The notes under the pieces were generated by a model. The model was not told the origin of the DNA and made no database searches. It was given only the letters and a program-made list of their open reading frames with translations. Shown here one piece after another: positions 59,786-64,000 of a stretch of DNA of 64,000 nt (positions are counted from its first letter, which is position 1; each line of letters begins with the position of its first letter). The DNA is from Undibacterium parvum. GTDB lineage: Bacteria; Pseudomonadota; Gammaproteobacteria; Burkholderiales; Burkholderiaceae_D. The stretch covers positions 4,278,001 to 4,342,000 of the forward strand of contig NZ_CP034464.1 of NCBI RefSeq assembly GCF_003955735.1, read 5' to 3'. A program made the position numbers and the translations under genes.

Positions 59786-60773
59786 AAGAATCTTCGCCTT
59801 TTGCGCCTAACATGATTTGCCCTTCGTCGGCGAGGCGACGAACGATTAAGAGTATCTGCTTTTGTTGCGCCTCTACCTCTGATAAACGCACCGGCCCCTT
59901 TGACTCCAAATCTTCGCGCATCATTTCAGCGGCACGTTGCGACATGTTCTTGAATATTTTTTCGCGCATATCCGGGTTGGCGCCTTTGAGTGCGACGATC
60001 AGGGAATCGGATTGCACTTCGCGCAGTAATAACTGTATACCCCGGTCGTCAATTTCAAGAATATTATCGAATACAAACATTTCATCCATGATTTTTTCGG
60101 CCATGTCACCGTCGTATTTGCGCAGATTTTCCATCACTGAAGCTTCGTTTTCGCCACTCATGAAGTTCAAAATTTCTGCCGCAGCGCGCACTCCACCTAT
60201 AGATTTTTTCTTTAGACTTTCATTGCCCGTAAGTAGCTTGGTCAAAACGTCATTGAGTTCGCGTAAAGCGGCAGGCTGAATACCATCGAGTGTCGCAATG
60301 CGTAAGATGACATCATTTCTTAGGCGCTCAGTAAATTGATTCAAAATTTCACATGCTTGATCGCTTTCAAGATGGACCAAAATTGTGGCGACAATTTGTG
60401 GATGCTCATTTTTGATTAACTCGGCGACCGAGGGTGAGTCCATCCATTTTAGACTTTCGATCCCGCTGGCGTCTTTTCCGCCCAAGATCCGGTTTAGCAA
60501 TGAGGCTGCCTTGTCGTCACCTAGCGCCTTGGTCAACACATTACGTATGTACTCGTCCGAGTCCAAGCCTACCGACGAGCTTAAGTCGGCGACCGATTTG
60601 AACTCTTCCAATACTTTTGCGATTGCTTCATGTGGAATAGCCCCGATAACAGCCATGGCCGCGCCAATTTTTTGCACTTCTCGTGGTCCAAGATACTTCA
60701 TCACTTCTGACGCCCCATCTTCGCCAAGTGCTAGCATTAAAGTTGCCGCTTTTTGTACGCCTTCGTCACTCAT
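59778..60773 (-). CDS. fliG: Flagellar motor switch protein FliG
   Basis: A 331-residue C-ring protein that transmits torque. N-terminal FliF-binding domain, middle domain with the EHPQ motif (LIKNEHPQIVATILVHL), and C-terminal domain with charged torque helix (FDNILEIDDRGIQLLLREV, NMSQRAAEMMREDLE). Length is the family norm. It overlaps fliF by 8 bases. Confidence 0.98.
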   Translation of the reverse strand: MSDEGVQKAATLMLALGEDGASEVMKYLGPREVQKIGAAMAVIGAIPHEAIAKVLEEFKSVADLSSSVGLDSDEYIRNVLTKALGDDKAASLLNRILGGKDASGIESLKWMDSPSVAELIKNEHPQIVATILVHLESDQACEILNQFTERLRNDVILRIATLDGIQPAALRELNDVLTKLLTGNESLKKKSIGGVRAAAEILNFMSGENEASVMENLRKYDGDMAEKIMDEMFVFDNILEIDDRGIQLLLREVQSDSLIVALKGANPDMREKIFKNMSQRAAEMMREDLESKGPVRLSEVEAQQKQILLIVRRLADEGQIMLGAKGEDSYV

Positions 60774-62487
60774 TATTTATCCATGTCTTAAGTACGTTCG
60801 CCACAATTTTAGGATCACTTGCTGCCAGCTGCTTTGCCATATCCAGATTGATTTCGTAACTGGACATGGGTTTTATCACTTTCCCGTCTGCATCGCGTGT
60901 CAGGCTGACGATAGAGCCATCTTCGTTTAATTCATCATCCATGCCGGCTTCTAATTTTTGCTTTTCGTCAGCGGCAGCTTTTGCTTCTATCTCCTCAGCC
61001 TGTTTTGTTTTGTCTATCTCTTTCCCCATGATCTTGTAAAGCATAGGTTTCAGGTAGCCGAAAAACAAGTATAAAAGAACTAAAGCAGTGAGTAGGTATT
61101 TTCCTATTTCTTTTGCCGTTTGTATGGTGTCGGGTTGCTTCCAAATCGGCAGTTCAACCAGATTCTCTTTTTCTGGCCCAGCGAAAGGGCTGTTGACTAT
61201 ATTTAAAGTATCACCGCGTTCTTTGTTAAAGCCCATCGCTTCTCGAACCAGGTCATTGATCTGGGTTTTTTCGATATCGGTTAATGCTCGGCTAGTCACT
61301 TTTCCAGCTTTATCGGTCTCATTTTTATAATTAATAACCACTGCCACGGATAATCTTTTCACTCCACCCATAGGGAGTTGGGTGTACTTAATGGTTTTAT
61401 CAACCTCATAATTGGTAGTTGAGTCTTTTTGTGTTAAGCCAGTATTGGAGGCAGTGCTGCTTTGATTGGCGGCGCCAGGCGCGATAATTGGCGCGGTAGC
61501 GGGGACCGGTGGTTGGTTCGATAGAGCTCCAGGTATGCCGGATGGGTTGGCATTCTTGACGTAAGATTCGCTACTCTGTTGGCTGCGCATGGTGGAGGCT
61601 TCTGGTGGTGAATTGGGGCGATATGTTTCGGCCGCCTGTTCACTACGAGAAAAATCAATATCTGCCGTTGCCTCCGCGTGCACGTTGCGGGAGCCGACGA
61701 TAGGGGAAATAATAGATTCTATTCTCTTGACGATGTTTTGCTGAAATTCTTGTACATATTTTAATTGTGTAGGGTCCAGATTATTGCCGGTCACCTGTTT
61801 GCTTGGGTCTGATAGAAGATTTCCATTTTGATCAATAATTGTCACACTTTTCGAAGAAAGCTCGGGCACGCTGCTGGCAACTAGATGCAAAATTGCATTT
61901 ACTTGTTGTTGATCGAGCGCACGACTTGGGTATAGATTGAGAAGGACAGAGGCAGTTGGTTTTTGCTGTTCGCGAACAAACACCGATGATTTCGGGATGG
62001 CCAGGTGAACACGTGCAGTCTGGACTGCTGAGACCGCTTGGATAGAACGTGCAAGTTCACCTTCTAGTGCTCTTTGGAAATTCACTTGTTCCAAAAATTG
62101 TGAGGTTCCTAATTTTTGGTTTTCCATTAATTCAAAACCGACGTTTCCACCTTTTGGCAAACCCTGCGACGCCAGCTTTAGTCTGGCATCGTGCACTTGA
62201 TTGGAGGGTACCAAGATGGCGATACCTCCTTCTGAATATTTGTAAGGAATATTCATCTGCTGCAGCGACGCCACGATGGCACCACCATCTCTATCATTAA
62301 AGTTGGAAAAGAGGACTCGGTAATCGGGTTGCTGACCCCACATCCATACACCTACCATAATCGCTAAGGTTACCGCCGCACCGACAGATAATAGGATGGT
62401 GCGCATACCTGGTACTTGCGAAAAACCTGCAAATCCAGGTATCACGGGCGTTGGTGTCGCTAATGTTGCATCGTTAGCGGTTGCCAT
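60766..62487 (-). CDS. fliF: Flagellar MS-ring protein FliF
   Basis: A 573-residue inner-membrane ring protein. The first membrane helix is at about 28-48 (ILLSVGAAVTLAIMVGVWMWG). Periplasmic ring domains follow (YRVLFSNFNDRDGGAIVASL, LEGELARSIQAVSAVQTARVHLAIPK). The second helix is near 455 (YLLTALVLLYLFFGYLKP). The C-terminal end binds FliG. First gene of the minus operon, divergent from fliE by 198 bases. Confidence 0.98.
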   Translation of the reverse strand: MATANDATLATPTPVIPGFAGFSQVPGMRTILLSVGAAVTLAIMVGVWMWGQQPDYRVLFSNFNDRDGGAIVASLQQMNIPYKYSEGGIAILVPSNQVHDARLKLASQGLPKGGNVGFELMENQKLGTSQFLEQVNFQRALEGELARSIQAVSAVQTARVHLAIPKSSVFVREQQKPTASVLLNLYPSRALDQQQVNAILHLVASSVPELSSKSVTIIDQNGNLLSDPSKQVTGNNLDPTQLKYVQEFQQNIVKRIESIISPIVGSRNVHAEATADIDFSRSEQAAETYRPNSPPEASTMRSQQSSESYVKNANPSGIPGALSNQPPVPATAPIIAPGAANQSSTASNTGLTQKDSTTNYEVDKTIKYTQLPMGGVKRLSVAVVINYKNETDKAGKVTSRALTDIEKTQINDLVREAMGFNKERGDTLNIVNSPFAGPEKENLVELPIWKQPDTIQTAKEIGKYLLTALVLLYLFFGYLKPMLYKIMGKEIDKTKQAEEIEAKAAADEKQKLEAGMDDELNEDGSIVSLTRDADGKVIKPMSSYEINLDMAKQLAASDPKIVANVLKTWINNE

Positions 62488-62685
62488 GGTGCGCCTCTAG
62501 TTCGGTGTCGGTGTAAATAGTTCGCTGCATTTCTAATTCCATTTGGGGTTTTTTCCTTGATACTAATTTTGACCCTATTTAGCGAAATCAAATGCAAGAA
62601 AAACGCCTTATTTCCCTTTCTAATCCTTGCAAGCTAATCATTACCTGGTGTTAAGGTGTTGAAGTGACAAAAATTGGAGGTGAAA

Positions 62686-63033
62686 ATGAAAGTAGGTGGA
62701 ATCGATACTAGTCGCATCGAGGCAATGGTCGCGCAATTAAAAGCGGCTGGCGCGCGCATGGAGGCAAATGGACTCGATGGCGTCAGTCCAGGCACTCAGG
62801 CTACTGGGAGGTTAGATTTTGCGGACGCCTTGAAAGCTTCTTTGGATCAAGTGAATCGCGTACAAAGTTCGTCTCAGCAGTTAGGTGAAAAATTTGCGCT
62901 CGGTGATGATAAGGTGAGTCTGTCTGATGTGATGATTTCCATGCAAAAGGCAAACATCTCGTTTCAAACCACGATACAAGTTAGAAATAAATTGATCTCT
63001 GCATACCATGACATCATGAATATGCAAATATAG
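62686..63033 (+). CDS. fliE: Flagellar hook-basal body complex protein FliE
   Basis: A 115-residue rod-base protein joining the MS ring to the rod. Family C-terminus: GDDKVSLSDVMISMQKANISFQTTIQVRNKLISAYHDIMNM, of which VMISMQKANISFQ is the core. ATG 62686 has a very good GGAGGTGA ribosome-binding site; an upstream TTG is less likely. It is divergent from fliF, as in E. coli. After its stop there is an 80-base gap to the convergent ycgR-like gene. Confidence 0.96.
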   Translation: MKVGGIDTSRIEAMVAQLKAAGARMEANGLDGVSPGTQATGRLDFADALKASLDQVNRVQSSSQQLGEKFALGDDKVSLSDVMISMQKANISFQTTIQVRNKLISAYHDIMNMQI

Positions 63034-63113
63034 AATTTGAGACTAGGCAAAAAGGGCGGGGCGCAGCCGGAGTAGATTTTCTTGGTCTTTGAATCTATGC
63101 AAAATGATGCGAG

Positions 63114-63875
63114 CTATATGCGTCCAGCTAATTTCGCGTTGCGCTCTCTCTCTAGTTTCATGATGTAGCGTTGTATGCTCGCCAAGACTGCGCTTGAGAG
63201 ATTAATAAACTGACATCCAAGTCGGCGGTTGCTTTTTCCATTTAGAAGTATCAAATCCTGAGTGCTTCTAATTTGCAAGCTCACGTTAATCATGCCAGTA
63301 GCCGGTAGATCTATCTTGCAATTTTCATAAATCGTCCCAATTTCGTTGCCGAGTATTTTGCGGTCATCTAATAAAGCGATGCCACCACAACTAATGTCGA
63401 CCAGCGAAATTTGTACGCTTTCAATACCTGTATCTTCGTCTAATGGGATAGTGCAGCGTATAGGATTAGATAGCGGTGTGTTGATGCGGTAATACTCACG
63501 CCTTTGTAAGCGTATCAAACTGGTTGGTATGGCTAATTGCAATGCCGGGCGCCCATCGATGCTAGTGTTTTGTATGCTACTCGACGAGAACTGTATGCTT
63601 ATTTTATCTAGTAGACCTTCAAAATACACTCTTGGTGCTTCTATCATGCGCTGATTGGCTAATTGACCTGGGGCGCAATCTATAACGAGCAAATTGTTGG
63701 TATCGTCGACATCGATGACGGTAGTGATAAAAATTTCTGCTCCGCCCGAGATCATCATGCTGATGAACTGGTTGCTCTCCTTTAGGCCGCGCATCAAGGC
63801 GATTATTTCACGTCGGGAATCGACTTGAAATGGGTGTTGATTTTCTGTACCAAGGGATGGGGGCGACGATTGCAT
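63114..63875 (-). CDS. ycgR: YcgR-like flagellar brake protein with PilZ domain
   Basis: A 253-residue protein with an N-terminal YcgR domain (about 15-115; EIIALMRGLKESNQFISMMI) and a C-terminal PilZ domain (about 120-240). The c-di-GMP motifs are RREYYR (125-130) and D160-ISCGG (D-x-S-x2-G). c-di-GMP-bound YcgR slows the motor at the switch/stator. It is next to fliE and the fli operon, consistent with this role. The last 125 bases to the window edge show no clear gene. Confidence 0.93.
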   Translation of the reverse strand: MQSSPPSLGTENQHPFQVDSRREIIALMRGLKESNQFISMMISGGAEIFITTVIDVDDTNNLLVIDCAPGQLANQRMIEAPRVYFEGLLDKISIQFSSSSIQNTSIDGRPALQLAIPTSLIRLQRREYYRINTPLSNPIRCTIPLDEDTGIESVQISLVDISCGGIALLDDRKILGNEIGTIYENCKIDLPATGMINVSLQIRSTQDLILLNGKSNRRLGCQFINLSSAVLASIQRYIMKLERERNAKLAGRI

Positions 63876-64000
63876 AGGTGAGGGCTAATGTTGGTAAGGT
63901 TTTATATGGACATGCATCAAAAAAACGAAGCTTTGCACATCCCGGCTAGGCTATTTGGGCGGTGTCGATAGCCCAGAGTTTTTTTCAGTCTCGATATGGT

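Noticed and set aside
62488..62685. Sigma-54 or sigma-28 promoter between fliF and fliE
   Set aside because: I found no convincing GG-N10-GC or TAAAGTTT-N11-GCCGATAA match, so I do not report a promoter there.
1..64000. CRISPR arrays, tRNA and rRNA genes
   Set aside because: I looked for regularly spaced repeats and for tRNA-like cloverleaf signatures (GGTTCGAATCC-type arms) and saw none.

Overview
The window looks like a chromosomal segment of a flagellated, respiring betaproteobacterium of the Burkholderiales, most likely Oxalobacteraceae and possibly Undibacterium or a close relative. I infer this from the fliF-to-fliR block with divergent fliE, the rne / rluC-HAD-Rieske-sppA arrangement, cbb3-oxidase assembly genes and the overall protein flavour. 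No rRNA, tRNA or CRISPR is visible, so the placement is inference only.

Layout. 1-6.8 kb: a tightly overlapped operon that looks like cell-surface polysaccharide machinery: a left-edge-truncated beta-helical protein, an exported alpha-helical protein, a polysaccharide-deacetylase-like protein, UDP-GlcNAc 2-epimerase, a YaiO-like outer-membrane barrel and a multipass membrane protein. 6.9-15.7 kb: housekeeping and stress genes. These are cytochrome b561, a divergent PNPOx-like/MocR pair, a MerR/MFS efflux operon with a textbook 19-bp-spacer MerR promoter, a lone CheY-like receiver, gamma-carbonic anhydrase with Hsp33, and a DUF455 ferritin-like protein. 15.9-31.9 kb: a FlgT-like protein, acyl-CoA synthetase, alpha/beta hydrolase, a Cys/Met-metabolism PLP enzyme, the YbbP-type permease, a short GNAT, truncated haemoglobin, RmuC, a DUF2167/site-2-protease pair, LysR with DoxX-GST, a TonB-like unknown and a ComEA-like protein. 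32.1-36.9 kb: molybdenum cofactor genes moaA, mobA and moeA on the minus strand, with an intact IS110/IS1111-type element between moaA and mobA. 37-44 kb: rne, then divergent rluC-HAD-Rieske-sppA. 44.3-47.1 kb: a cbb3 maturation locus with a CcoI copper ATPase in two overlapping reading frames and a 47-codon ccoS, behind a candidate FNR/ANR box. 47.2-51.3 kb: mnmH, tesA, ybbA and the NAD(P)HX repair gene nnr. 51.3-63.9 kb: the flagellar basal-body and export operon fliF-G-H-I-J-K-L-M-N-O-P-Q-R (minus), divergent fliE and a YcgR-type c-di-GMP brake.

Between genes there are two dispersed repeat families. One is a ~106-bp palindromic element with 17-bp terminal inverted repeats. Its two copies abut stop codons in the same orientation relative to the gene. 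The other is a REP-like family built on a CGCATGGAATATGCGC core. Two coding sequences also carry in-frame 12-bp tandem repeats.

The most interesting items are the polysaccharide locus at the left edge, the stop-codon-associated repeat, the IS110 element with a long 3' non-coding region that may encode a bridge RNA, the split CcoI, the separation of ybbP from ybbA, and the nnr gene coupled to the end of the flagellar operon.
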